The notes: a model not told the origin generated them from the letters alone. DNA of 30,470 nt from Pelargonium nanum (GCA_036897485.1 JAYMTF010000767.1:1-30470); one strand, 5' to 3'; positions 9,824-21,844 are shown, numbered from the stretch's first letter. Translations and numbers: made by a program.

Positions 9824-12800
9824 ATGGGGAGGAGTAAGCCGAAGCAGAAGATAACCCTGCCGCCGGAGCTTCCGCCGGATGTTGCCGACGACGAAATCGA
9901 GGTCTCCGACGAGGACTTGCAGTTCCTCAACGAGAATGTCGCATATGCTGGCTTCGTCTCTCGTTTGGACACTCAATCTATCACCAAGTGCGTAAATTCT
10001 ATTTCTTTATGTTTTGTATTCGCAGAAGTGTGAATTGTATATGCTTATGTTGCTTGAATTTGGAAGGAATGAAAATATTTTGTTTTTGGAGTTGTTTTAG
10101 CAGTTTTTTAATTTGATTAAAGATTAGTTTTTTAATCACTTGTATCATTTTTGGTATTTGGGTTCTTTCAATATTCTGAGAAGCTTGTAAAATTTAAGCT
10201 CAATCAGTAATTATTGTGAAAGTGATATCGAATGTCTGAATGTGTGCATCATAAATTCATTTGGTGTCTGTTTTTTTCTTTCTTGCTTATGAAATTAGCT
10301 TTTAGTTTTAGTTTCAGGGTGATGTAAAGTTGTTATTTTGATGTCTGATTTTTCATATTTTAATGTGCACCCAAAGGCATGTGAGTCGTGTGGCCGATGT
10401 AAAGGAAGATGCTTTGGAGGCTCTATATGAGAAACGGATGAAAAAGAAGTTGCTGCAGAAAGAAAATGAGAAGGAAACTGTGATTGAAGTGGATCGTGTA
10501 GATGCCCTCCCTATCAAGACTGCTGATGGAAAACTTCATTACCGAACAGGTTTCAGATATTACCGAGTCATATGTTTTTGAAATTGTGCTTCACTGTGAA
10601 CTATGTGTCAATGGTTTGTATTGCACTATTATGTGCAGTTCCAAAGGTGTCAAAAGTGTCTGAAGAGGAACACGATGAGGATGACAAAGATGGTGGCCTG
10701 GATGATGGCATAGTGAAGCTCACAAAAGCAGAAAGAAGGGCAAAGCTTAAAAAACTTAGGAAGGAGGCAAAGAAACAAGGAAAAGCGTTGCCAACAACAG
10801 AAGAAGTGGAACAACCCCCCCAAGACCCCCAAGCCCCCCAGGCAGCAGTGCTGGTACTGTTTGGTTAAACTCCTCTGTTTACTTCTGTAAGAGTTTATAA
10901 TGGAATGTATGCTATTGATCACTTTTATAATTGAATTTGAAAAAGAACCACCAGAGTTGGGTTTTCTGATATGTAGAATTGTGTGCTTATACTTTATGTG
11001 GAATATAACTTTGATATAGTTCCATATTGATCTACATTGAGTTAATGGTTTGAATATATGATAAATAGGCTGTAAAATCTCAATAATCTAATTTCATGTA
11101 TGTGAACATCGATTGTTTGAAGTAACTGTGTATTAGATGAAACAGTAAATAACTTAGCAATGATCTTCAAGAGTTCATTTTTTGAGTTTTAGTTCTTGAA
11201 CAAGCAGGACTTTACTGGAAATAATTATGACGTTTCAGTCTGCATAAATATATTTGTAGTTAGGTTGTTGTGTGTGTCTTGGTATTGGCTCTCTTCCTTC
11301 GTATAGTACTTACCTGTTTTTGCTATAACATTGTCGTGTTTTAAAAATTGTTATCTTACTTCTTTGTGTTGCTTGAACTTTTTATTGTTGAATTTCTTGT
11401 TTAGGCTGAGGTGAAAGAAGATCTCACTGCTGAAGAAGTGTTTGAGAGTAAGAAGCATAAACTTGCAGAACTGGGAATGGCTCTGCTTTCAGATCCGGAA
11501 TCCAACATAAAATCTCTAAAGGAGATATTAGAAATCTCAAGAGACGATAATCATGCCATTGTCAAACTTGGGATGCTATCGTTGTTGGCTGTTTTTAAAG
11601 ACATCATTCCTGGGTAAAACTTGTGCATTTACTTAAACTGCATGAACTTTTTTTTTTGGTGTGATCCAATCTATCCTCCCATCTACATGAGATCCTCAAC
11701 TGTTCACTCATTTTCATGTAAAACACAGTTACCGGATTAGGCTTCCTACTGAAAAGGAGATGGAGATGAAGGTTTCTAAGGATGTTAAAAAGATGCGATT
11801 CTATGAGTCAACCCTTTTGTCTGCGTACAAGGTTTGGCTTTGTTTGCTATTCTATGAATAACACTTCTTTAATTATTTGACTAAAATTGTGCGCTACTTG
11901 AACTCTTCCAGTATATCTCACATATCTGTTTGCCGTTAAGTATATGATAATTTATATAGATTTTTTGTGAGTCTTGCATGAGTTGGTTCTTGTAAGATCA
12001 TCATCACTGTTTTTGAATAATTTAATGTATGTTTACAGGCTTACCTTCTAAAACTGATAGCATTGGAAAAGCAACCCTTATTCCAGCAGGTGGCTGTGCG
12101 CTGCATCTGTTCTTTGCTCGATGCAGTTCCTCACTTCAATTTCCGTGAGAGCTTATTAGATGCTGTTGTAAAAAACATAGGCTCCCCGGATGACGTCGTA
12201 AGGTTCTGATATGTTTTACTTTATTTTTGTACTTATTTAGGAAATTAGGTTACTTTTGGTTTCCAATATAATCATATTCACACTTCTCGTAGCATGGCTT
12301 ACAATGGATTTCAAGAGTTTCAACCATGCTTTAGAACGAATGATTTTGGCAAAGATTAGTTAACAAAATATTCAGCATATCAGTAATCAGTTTAATAAAA
12401 GTTGTACCATCATTGCTTATGATATTATATATTGCTGGAATTTAGAATGGACTAAGAAGCTTGATACAAGCTTATATGAAGTTTAATATACATCATATGG
12501 TAAATAATTTATTTATTAGATGCCGAGTTTCTAAAATTTAATGGTTCAACGTATTATCAAGTAGAATTTCTCTTATTTTCTTAATTCCTGGGGGTCTAAT
12601 GCATCTCTCATAGAACTAGCAATTTTATTTCCTGTATACTAATTTGGTAGAATTGTTCTGGGTTGCTGAGATGTGCTGTTAATTTATATGTTTGTATAAC
12701 TAATGATGGCTATTTTGTTGTTAATGTTCTTTTAACTTTTTCCATGTTCAGTACCGTTTTATTCATCATAATACTTGTTGACAGGAGACTGTGCTGTTCT

Positions 12801-15800
12801 ACTATCAAGTCACTTTTTACTTGTGAGGGAAAACACGGTGGTGAAGCTACAGTGGAGGCTGTTCGATTGATTGCGGATCTTGTGAAAGCCCATAATTGCC
12901 AATTGCACCCTGAATCCATTGAGGTAAGGAACTTTCAGTTCAAACAACTTGTGTATTGGCATATGGATTTGATATAACAGTTGTGTTTAACATCGATTTC
13001 AAGGAATCAATCTCTTATTTGCCATAAACTATTTCTGTCTTGAATAGAGAACTGATGGGGCAGAAGTTCCACATGGGCTGTAGATAGATGATCTTTGTGT
13101 GTCTTGGGGAAGGGGAGATAATTAATGCCTTCAGCCATATGTCTCATTTGTTGGTCTTATTATTATTAGTCTGACAGGCTATAGTTATCTACTGGGAGGA
13201 AAGTGATGTAATCTTAGAAGTCAGATCTAATTCCCGAAATCTCTTAAATGCTTTGTTTCTGTGGCTAATATCGATTCATCTCTGTGTTTTCTGTTTTCTC
13301 CTTTTCTCAGGTTTTCATGTCTTTGTATTTTGATGAACACATTGGAAAACCTGAAGCGCCAGAAAAGAACGACAAAGGTAAATTCAAGAAAAATAGAAAG
13401 AGAAAGAATGTTGAGGAGCCAAATCAATTGCAGGAGAACAAAGGAAAGAAAAACAAGAAAGAAATGATGACAAAATTGAGAGAGGAGGTCCTTGCTCTTC
13501 TGATTTATATGAACTTTTTTATGCTGTTTATCTATTTAGTTTGTGGCATTAATGTCTCTGATGCTCTACAGGTTGCTGCTGATTATAAGGCCGTTGCTTT
13601 TACTCCAGATGTTTCAGAGCGGAGAAAGATGCAGTCAGAGACACTTTCTGCTGTGTTTGAGATATATTTTCGCATCTTGAAGAATACTTTGTATTCAACT
13701 GCACCCAGGTGTGTACCTGTTTTAAAGATTTACAGGAGAGGAAGCTGGGTGGTTTATCATTTGTGTGATGCTTTTATAACCTGGCATGGATGAATAAATT
13801 CCGCGTCTTACTCTTCAAATGTCTGTCATCACCCATAACAATGCTAGAGTTTCATTGTCCATGTATCGTAAACCAATCTATCAAACTAGTCAGAGACCAA
13901 AAAGAGTTGAGAAAAACTAAAGAAAAAGGGAAATTAAGAGGTGACGTAGATACTTAAAAAAAAAAAAGTGGTGGCGAAGATAACCAGGGATTGAGATCGT
14001 AGTTTTAATTCCTGAAACCTTATGCGAGGATTTGAGAATACATAAGATCCTATTATTATTATAAGGGAGAAGATTGATGCTCATTTCAGTCGACATCCTA
14101 TTTTGAATTTGATGAGTTGATTATTTCTTATGGTCGATGCTGAGATAGTCAAAGTCGAAATATTCAAGTACCATTATTCATTTCAGAAATAGAAAGGAAA
14201 TAAGGGAAATAACGTGAACTTGATTGGTATCTTAACTATAAACCCAAACTTTTGAAATATATATTCTGATTTTAGTTTTTTCCCTTGTTTTCAGCTTTCT
14301 CATCAGTTAAAAAATGATGTGCCCTTGATCTTTTTTTGAGTTCAGCCCAAATTATAAATTGTGCTTACACATGCATATAGATCAGACTAATGGTATCAGT
14401 ATCTTTTGTTCCCCAGATCGGAAGCAAATGCTAGTTTATCTACTGCTGCATCTGAATCCCACCCTCTGCTTGCTCCATGTCTGGATGGATTGGGAAAATT
14501 TTCTCATCTGATCGATATGGATTTCATGGCTGATCTTATGAATCACCTGAGGAAGCTTGCTTCTGGTGGTGTTGATCGTGAAAGTTCTGGAAAATGTTTG
14601 GGACATTTAACTGTGTCTGAACGCCTCCGGTGCTGCATTGTTGCTTTTAAAGTGATGAGGAACAATCTTGATGCTTTGAATGTTGATTTACAAGATTTCT
14701 TTGTTCAGCTCTACAATATTATACTCGAATACAGGCCTGGAAGGTTAGTGCTAGATATATTCTTGTAACTACTACTATGATATAATGTATTCTGCACAAC
14801 TCACTGACATACTTTTGATGAGAAATCACCCTTTTCATGGAAATACTCGTGCAAAATGATGATTTGAAGTTTATGTGTAGAAGTTGGTTTGTTAATTGTT
14901 TCTCAATCATCTGTGTTATGTTTGTCTGTGGAGCAGAGACCTGGGTGAAATATTAGCAGAAGCTCTGAAGCTGATGTTGTGTGAAGATAGACAACGAGAT
15001 ATGCAAAAGACCGCAGCATTTGTGAAGCGTTTGGCCACATTTTCATTATGCTTTGGATCAGCAGAGGCAATGACTGGTATGGTATATCTATATATTTACT
15101 TACTGAATTTTGTAGTTGATACATTAATGTTTGTTTTTATTTACCTTTTTGTTACATGCTGACCATCTTGTTACCCTTGGGGAACTTTTGCAGCTTTGGT
15201 CACCTTAAAGAATCTTCTTCTGAAGAATGTCAAGTGTAGGAACCTTTTGGAGAATGATGCTGGAGGTGGCTCCGTTTCAGGCTCCATTAACGCGGTATGA
15301 AGTTATGCTTCTAGTTCTATGAATCATTTGCGTGGTTATCAATATCCTCAATTAAAACTAATAGACAATCACACTGGTACGCTAGAGTAAAGTAATTGTA
15401 TGCTGTCCTCTGTTGGAAAACTAATGCAAGTGATGCGCTAGAAGTACAATTTTAGTTACCATAACTTTGGTCTTGAGTAGAAAAATGAAGAGGACTTTGC
15501 AGAATCTAGTACGTGACATAAACTTAATCATAACTAGCATTACCGTTTTGGTTTGCATTGGGATATTTTCGTGCTCACAATATACATGTTTATGTTTCGA
15601 TATTGTTGATAGCATAATTAGTAACTCAACATCTGTTCCGTAACTTAATGTGCAGAAATATCAACCGTATGCTTCGGATCCCAATTTAAGTGGCGCACTT
15701 GCTTCAGTCCTCTGGGAACTGAATCTTCTGACCAAGCATTATCATCCGGCTGTGTCAACAATAGCTTCAGGCATTACAGGCATGAGCAATGCCGAAAACC

Positions 15801-16153
15801 AAGTTCATCAGACCATCTTCTCTCCCATCCAAGCTTTCAAGGACTTGTCAATCGAGCAGGAGACTTTTACCCCAATCGGCGATATGAGGAAGATGAATAG
15901 CAAGAGGAAAAAGGGAAGCAAGCCCTCTATTTCAGCTACAACCGAATCAGCCGTGGATACAGATTTAACCGAAGATGAGGTGAAAAAGAAGCTTTCTGAG
16001 CATTTCACGGTTCTTCGTGATATCAAGGAGAACGAGAGGTTAAGGAGCGAGCTGGATCATGCCTCCCGATCTCTGCATTTGTACGAAGAGTACAAGAAGC
16101 AAAAGATTAAGCAGAAAGGTCAGAAACAAAAGAAACCAAGAAACTGTTGCTAG
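9824..16153 (+). CDS. NOC3: Nucleolar complex protein 3 (NOC3)
   Basis: Thirteen exons: 9824-9987, 10377-10549, 10639-10853, 11405-11613, 11729-11831, 12039-12202, 12785-12923, 13311-13487, 13572-13708, 14417-14743, 14937-15076, 15194-15294, 15656-16153. All introns are GT-AG and the frame is continuous for 848 residues, near the usual plant NOC3 length. In yeast NOC3 pairs with NOC2 in pre-60S ribosome maturation and export, and has been linked to DNA replication initiation. Seen: acidic/basic N-terminus with a Lys-rich stretch around 150-170; the Noc3 domain around 197-290 (KHKLAELGMALLSDPE, LLAVFKDIIPGYRIRLP); a nuclear-signal-like KGKFKKNRKRK at 411-421; the CBF/Mak21-type domain around 510-690 (HPLLAPCLDGLGKF, SERLRCC, LEYRPGR, LENDAGGGSVSG, DPNLSGALASVLWEL); and a Lys-rich C-terminus. 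The ATG at 9824 starts MGRSKPKQK; no ATG lies between the telo-box and it. Intron 3 has a second possible donor at 10848, two codons earlier. Confidence 0.93.
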
Positions 16154-16293
16154 TGCCTAGTGGAATCACATATGTGGCCCTCCAAAATTTTGAAAACTTG
16201 TTCAATGTTGATTTTTGCTATATTCTCAATTCATTCAAGTGTTCTTCGATATTGATATTTCTTTACGCAACTTAGTTTCTTCATATCGAATTA

Positions 16294-16321
16294 AAACCCT
16301 AACTTCACCGAGTTAGGGTTT
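16294..16321. repeat. Telomere-motif hairpin behind NOC3
   Basis: AAACCCTAACT (16294-16304) and AGTTAGGGTTT (16311-16321) form a perfect 11-bp stem with a 6-base loop. Both arms are plant telomere-repeat units in opposite orientation. The hairpin starts 141 bases after the NOC3 stop codon, so it is probably in the 3' UTR. It is seen directly; any role in RNA processing is speculation. Confidence 0.7.
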
Positions 16322-16498
16322 CAACTTTACTTAAACGACTAAAGTCTCCTATCTTCTGAATTTTCTTATTGTAAGTATTGTGTTGATGGAGACAAATATG
16401 CAGAGTTTCATGGTACCATGTGGTGAAAACATGTGAAACCTAAACCAATAGCTAACCAATTGCATGAAAAGAACAAACACCTAAACGGCTCTTTATCA

Positions 16499-16792
16499 TT
16501 AAGAACAGCAAATCAATAACAAAAACCAGATGTGAAAATGGAATCCAATGAATTCTTGCATGTGATCCGAATCAAGAAACTGTCCTTTTCCTTCAAACTT
16601 CCCCAATAAACAATTGCATCTTCTCTCCACATCATAGCACATATACCTTAACTCGTATCGAAAAGTATTATTAACACTAATCACATGCATAATCCAAGTA
16701 GCCAGCACGTGCCTCCACCGGATTAGTCGGCTCCAAACTCCGGCGGGCGCGCGTACGTAGTTTCCGACATTATTCTTGGAGTTCAATGACAT
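16499..16792 (-). CDS. Small unrecognised ORF (97 codons)
   Basis: From the ATG at 16790-16792 the minus strand stays open for 97 codons, convergent with NOC3 and 345 bases from its stop. The first third lies in a clearly GC-richer patch (16705-16760) than the surrounding intergenic DNA, which hints at selection on protein sequence. The product begins MSLNSKNNVGNYVRAPAG, is basic and aromatic-rich in the middle (WSRLIRWRHVLATW) with several Cys, and ends in a short hydrophobic segment. An in-frame TAA lies shortly upstream of the start. I do not recognise a family. A spliced form is possible because AAG/GTATATG occurs inside. It may equally be a chance frame. Confidence 0.22.
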   Translation of the reverse strand: MSLNSKNNVGNYVRAPAGVWSRLIRWRHVLATWIMHVISVNNTFRYELRYMCYDVERRCNCLLGKFEGKGQFLDSDHMQEFIGFHFHIWFLLLICCS

Positions 16793-16798
16793 GGGCAA

Positions 16799-19361
16799 TG
16801 TAGTTTACTAATCTCCATCATCAATCTTGTTAACTTAGCATACAAGTAATGTTACTTTAAAATTTTAAAATATTGGGTCAGTGATAGCACATGAACCAAT
16901 CATGATCGAGCACGGCGTGTCCTACGTTAGTTTTCCAAAAAAAATCCTTAAAATAATATTAATTTGTTTTGTTGGTATTAATATTGTTCAATTTTGAAGT
17001 ATATTTTCATGGATTGTGCTATATTTGATAAGCTGTGAACAGCTTTCAAATATTCTTTCTAGTTTCTATTGGTGTTGATTGATTGTTTATTTGTAGTTTA
17101 TGGTTTTGGCACACTCGTTTTGGTCCTTACTACAACATTATTAAAATAAACCTAAGATTCCTTTGATCTTTTGAAATATATATTTTGCATTTTTTTTTTG
17201 TCTTGAACCAACCTCTTCTCATTAAGTGACAGTGTAGACAACTCCACAACCTCTATTTTGGATATATTTTTTGAAGATTTGCTTATCTGGTTAGTTAACT
17301 TTACAGGTTTCAACTTTTTTGGTTAACTGAATGTTGGACGCGTTAGCATAATTGAAGATATATATGTATAATCGTATATAATAAATTTGAAATATTTAAT
17401 TATAAGAATTGTAGAAACTGATGTTGAAGAAAAAGACTGGACGAAAGAAGACGTGTCAGTTGAATAACCGTGCGCGTAAACAAGGAGTTTGGTCGTTGAA
17501 ACTACATTGTAAACGGGGTTTGATGGACTTGAACGAAAATGAATTTCATCAAACCTTACCCAATAAAATGTTATAACATGATCATATGCATGTCTAACAC
17601 TAAATTCATGCAGAATTTTATTACATCAATCAATGTATTAATACTTAAAAGAAATTATAAATATATTCTTAAATTCCAATTTCCAACATATTCTCATGCA
17701 TGATGCATCATTCTCAAGAATTTTCCATTTGATTAAGAAATTATATTTGGAACACATTATTAATATATGTCATTTCTCTAAACTAATGAATTATTATACT
17801 TAATTTCTGAAATACATGATACACTGAAATGATAGATGTTTAAGAAAGACAATCATAAAACTTGACTCAATCAACTTATAAACTTTTCTTCATGAAATCA
17901 ATAAGAAATTTGGACAATATGTTTTTGATTATGAGTCTAAGTCATGAACATGAGCTGGCTCAAGTCAAGAACCTAATAAAGAGTCTTGAGTTTCAAGTTG
18001 ACTTGTTGAGTTCAAGAACATGCCTATCACTATCTTATATAATTGTATTCAAGATCTTCAATTATGGAAAAGGAAATTGAAAAACTTCAATGATTTTTCT
18101 CTAGAAAAAAATAACAATTTTCTTTTGAATGGATTAAGATTATCAAAATACCACCCTTCAAAAAAAGATTATCAAAATATTAGCTTAATGACTCAAAATT
18201 ATGTCGCGATGACGCCAAGAAAACTGTTGTTGTAATGATAAAATAATCAAGATTAATATTTTGTCGATTTCATTAGTCATTTTCATGCGCCGTATCGTAG
18301 ACGTGGGTCCAAGATTTTCTTGATTGAGTCCTTAATTAATCATATAGATTTGTATTATTGTTTAATCATGTTTTACAAGTTCAAGCATAGCCAGTAGAAT
18401 TCAGAGGGGCATGGGGTCATCAACCAATAATGCAAGCCAAATAATAAAAAGATGATTGTTACACTAACTTTTGTATAAAATGTGTAATCTTTTGTTGGTG
18501 ACTTCTTAACCCACTCATTTGTTATATCTAAATCACTTTTGTTGAAATTGTATATACTTTTTCTTGATAAAATTAAAGATCACAAATTAAGATAATCATT
18601 TGTTTGTAGCAGCAGTAAATATTTGTCCATTAAATTGTTATAAAATAAAAAAGTTAGAGCTCAAAACATATAAAAAAATTGATATATATGTTATTGTATA
18701 GCTACATGATGCTTGTTTTTTTACATATTATGTAAATATTTACAAAATAAGCTATGAATTGCATTTAAATTCCTCAAATGATTCTCTCTTATCTGCAAAA
18801 TCCATAGAGAAATGGGAATCATAGTGTCATCAAATTTGTTATATTGCAAACCACCATGATCCACAAATGTGAATATAGGAACCAAGTTGAGCCCTTATTT
18901 TGTACCATATGTCTTGTCATCCATTTTTTCATGTCATTCTTGACCACTATGGTCTGTTTCACACCAACATAATAAAAAATATTCATAGTTAAGAAGTGGA
19001 TCATGATTATTAAACATGTGTGGTTTAAATCGGAATATTGGAATTAAGTCGAGTTACGTTTCATCTGTTGTTATCAAACTAGACATTTCGAATCTTTATG
19101 CTTTTACATAAGGAGTATTTCATATTCATAATTTGAGTATTTTCAAGTCAATTTTATTATTTATTTGATTAGGTTAATACACTTTCATATAAAGAGTGTC
19201 CTCTTGTATTTTTATCTTTATAAGATTTATGAATTAAGTTACTCAGTTTAGTATATTTGATTGTATGACAGTTATATGACTAATAGAGTATGCGATTCGT
19301 CGTTATTGATTACTGATGAAATTAATATTTTCTTCTGAAATTGACAAATTCATAGATTTAA
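16799..19361. other. AT-rich intergenic DNA
   Basis: No supported gene. The stretch is dominated by A/T runs. The open frames around 17862-18235 and 18819-19004 show no recognisable motif and two of them overlap in different frames, as expected of chance frames. Confidence 0.55.
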
Positions 19362-19655
19362 TATGTTTACGTTGAACTAGAACATATTAATGAGAATATA
19401 ACCAGTGAAGTTATTAGTGCAATTCAGACCAGAGGGAAGGGTGACCCCAGTGCCTTTGGTTTGATCATAGCTGATATAGGCAATTTATCTGCCCATTTTC
19501 TTTCGATTAGTTTTAATTATATTTCACGGTCTGCGAACCGAGTTGCTGACACTTTAGCTAGGTCCTCGAAACATTCGTTAGATCTAGATGTCTGGGTGGA
19601 ATCTCCCGGCCCTGATTTTATTCATGCTTTAATTATTTCGGATTTGAATTATTAA
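19362..19655 (+). pseudogene. RNase H-like (RVT_3 type) retroelement remnant
   Basis: An open stretch of 97 codons ending in TAA reads as the C-terminal part of the RNase H-like domain found at the end of plant LINE-type retroelements and domesticated relatives. Diagnostic is SAIQTRGKGDPSAFGLIIAD followed by ISFNYISRSANRVADTLAR, where the R-x2-N-x3-A-D-x-L-A pattern is the last conserved motif with its Asp. It ends in a usual W-x-E-S-P-x-P...I-x-D-L-N tail. The N-terminal part of the domain, with the first catalytic Asp and Glu, and all of the reverse transcriptase are absent, and a stop precedes the frame. It is therefore a 3' fragment, not a working enzyme. Confidence 0.7.
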
Positions 19656-20290
19656 CATTATCATTATAGTCCCCTTAAGAAAATGAGAATATAATAACGA
19701 TATTATTATATGATGCGATCGAGCTAATCAACTCGAATGAAATAAGATCTCTATTATCATTTAACTTTAAATGTTAATACGCTCGCTCAACAATAATGAT
19801 AATTATGAATGCATTGTTTGGAAGATAAGTTCACCATGAAATTATTAGAGTTGAATGGAGACCCAAAAGTTTCCTAATCATATTAGGTGGGGAAATGTTT
19901 GTGGCAACAATAGTGTTGTTGTCTACATTAGGTTTAGGTGGGAGTCTTTTGTGCTTTAATGCTTATCTAATTAAGACAACACCATGAACATAAACACAAT
20001 CTTAATCTTATGTTTAAATTAATCCATTAGCTTTAATGATTGTTAAATCAGGTTTTACAGTTTCTTGTTAGACATGATCTTAGATTCTTGGTTCAATGTA
20101 CAACTTTTAATTTCTGTGCCCGTAAGTTAGGTGAACTTGTCCTTATTTTTCTTCTATTTTTTGCTTGTAAATGTATTTTTGATTTCTGCTTTTCACCAAC
20201 AAACGTTACTATTTATATTAGGCACAATATTATATTCTTATCATATGTAATTCATCTTCCCTGGTATTTTCTTTAAATGTTTTGATGATG

Positions 20291-20316
20291 ATAATAATAA
20301 TAATAATAATAATAAT
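20291..20316 (+). repeat. (ATA)n microsatellite
   Basis: A 26-base uninterrupted ATA/TAA run, preceded by GATGATG, seen directly. It would be a usable length-polymorphic locus. Confidence 0.9.
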
Positions 20317-20966
20317 TTAAACTTAGTTCTTATTAAATCAAATGGTTATGGATTAATAAACAAGTTGAGTGAAAAATTTAGAAGTTATTCGGTTTAAGGA
20401 GGAACTGAGGCAACAACTGAAAAGACCCACGTCAAGGAACACTGCCTAAAACCACATGACGGATGAGTATAAATCTAATTGGCGATTAGATAGAGATCAA
20501 GAACAAATAGAAAGAGCGCGCTGCGTAGAGGGCGCGCAAAGATAGCCGCTGTAAAAGTAGATGAATATTTTACCATATGTATGCAAAATGTATAATTACA
20601 CAAAAATTAAATTGAAGTTCACTAGTCTCAAACTAGGAAACATCTAGAAAATAAAATCAGTAAAAGTAAAAAATGTAAAAATCTTTTATTTTATGTGAAT
20701 AAATATAAAGAAGAGAAAATAAAATATTATGAATACAATTTTCAAGATCCTTTAAGCTAGGTATCACCGTCAAACTAGCATATCCACCATCATTAGCCCC
20801 ATACCATACCAGAATCAAATCAATCCTCAAATTACCATTCCACCCTCTCCACCACTCCAAAATTACCTACTTCTAACTTCCAATAATACCTTCGCCAAAA
20901 CAACTTAACTACTGTCTTGTGCATGTCGCGTCATCATATTGTTTTATCTTTTCATCATTCACAGTT

Positions 20967-20982
20967 AAAACGACGTCGTTTT
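20967..20982. repeat. 16-bp palindrome AAAACGACGTCGTTTT
   Basis: Perfect palindrome centred on GACGTC. Very similar ACGACGTCGTTTT strings are, as I recall, over-represented in intergenic DNA of many dicots; this is memory, not a search. Confidence 0.75.
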
Positions 20983-21061
20983 GATTGCATGTGATGTAAG
21001 AAAACATAACATTTCGTCTGATGTACATGACGTGCACACACAAACGTTACATCTGATGTTG

Positions 21062-21075
21062 CACGTTATAACGTG
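21062..21075. repeat. 14-bp palindrome CACGTTATAACGTG
   Basis: Perfect palindrome with two AACGTG half-sites facing each other around TATA. It lies 80 bases after the previous palindrome. Confidence 0.7.
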
Positions 21076-21844
21076 TTAACAAATACTAATGTGACACTTG
21101 AAAAATGGCTACGCTTAAACTAAAAAAACGAGAAATTATATCCGTAATCGGTCATGTACTCTACATGTACGGATTCAACTAGCAATAAAGATTATAAAAA
21201 TTCGTCACACAAATATCACCTAGCATGAGAGTCTACAGCTGCTGATGCTAATTTGGTAAATTCCATGAACTTCAAGGTCCTTTATCTATGGACCCAACAC
21301 TAATCATGAAACTTGAAGCCCATTTATAATTTGGTTTTGAATATTTACGATTTTTTGTTTTTATTTTAAATTACCGTCCGTAATAACGGCAAATTTGGCG
21401 TTATTTTGTCATTTTCCCTCCATTTCTCAGCAACCAAGCACTCGTCTTCCTCAATTATCTTGCTCAGCTTCTTCACAATCTACTGACAGCTGTGAGGCCA
21501 CGAATATTTTCTCTCCCATTTTCCCACCGTTTCTCAACAACCAAACAAGACAAATACGAAAGAAATTTAATCATTAAACGGACAATTAAGGCCAAAAAAG
21601 CATGATCTGCTTCCCATTCTGTATCTCCGATCGCTTTACACACCGATGAAGAACAAAACAAAATTAAAGCCCTAAATCTCCATATCTTCACTGTAAAATC
21701 TCCAGATTAAATATATTTACAAAAAAAAACTACAACCTGACCGTTTCTCTTCTGTATCGATCTTCTCCTTTCACCACAACATCGTTGTTGATTTTGTATT
21801 TAAATTTCCTAATCTCTCCTCCCGGCCGGCGGCGGCGGAAGGTT

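Larger units (their letters stand above)
19656..21844. other. Intergenic DNA between retroelement remnant and SAUR gene
   Basis: No supported gene. It contains an (ATA)n run, a short GC-rich island (20516-20537), two ACGT-core palindromes (20967-20982, 21062-21075), and near 21423-21544 two 14-of-15 matching copies of TTTCTCARCAACCAA. The last few hundred bases before 21845 may include the SAUR 3' UTR. Confidence 0.5.

Noticed and set aside
9757..9972. Minus-strand ORF opposite NOC3 exon 1
   Set aside because: It is the antisense shadow of a GC-rich coding exon and has no features of its own.
13284..13793. Single 169-codon ORF as a separate gene
   Set aside because: It is NOC3 exons 8 and 9 read through the 84-base intron; protein continuity supports splicing.
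20657..20860. Minus-strand ORF starting MEWWRGWNGNL
   Set aside because: The Trp/Gly-rich start comes from a simple CCA/TCC-rich tract; nothing else supports a gene. It may be a worn transposon piece but I could not find its ends.
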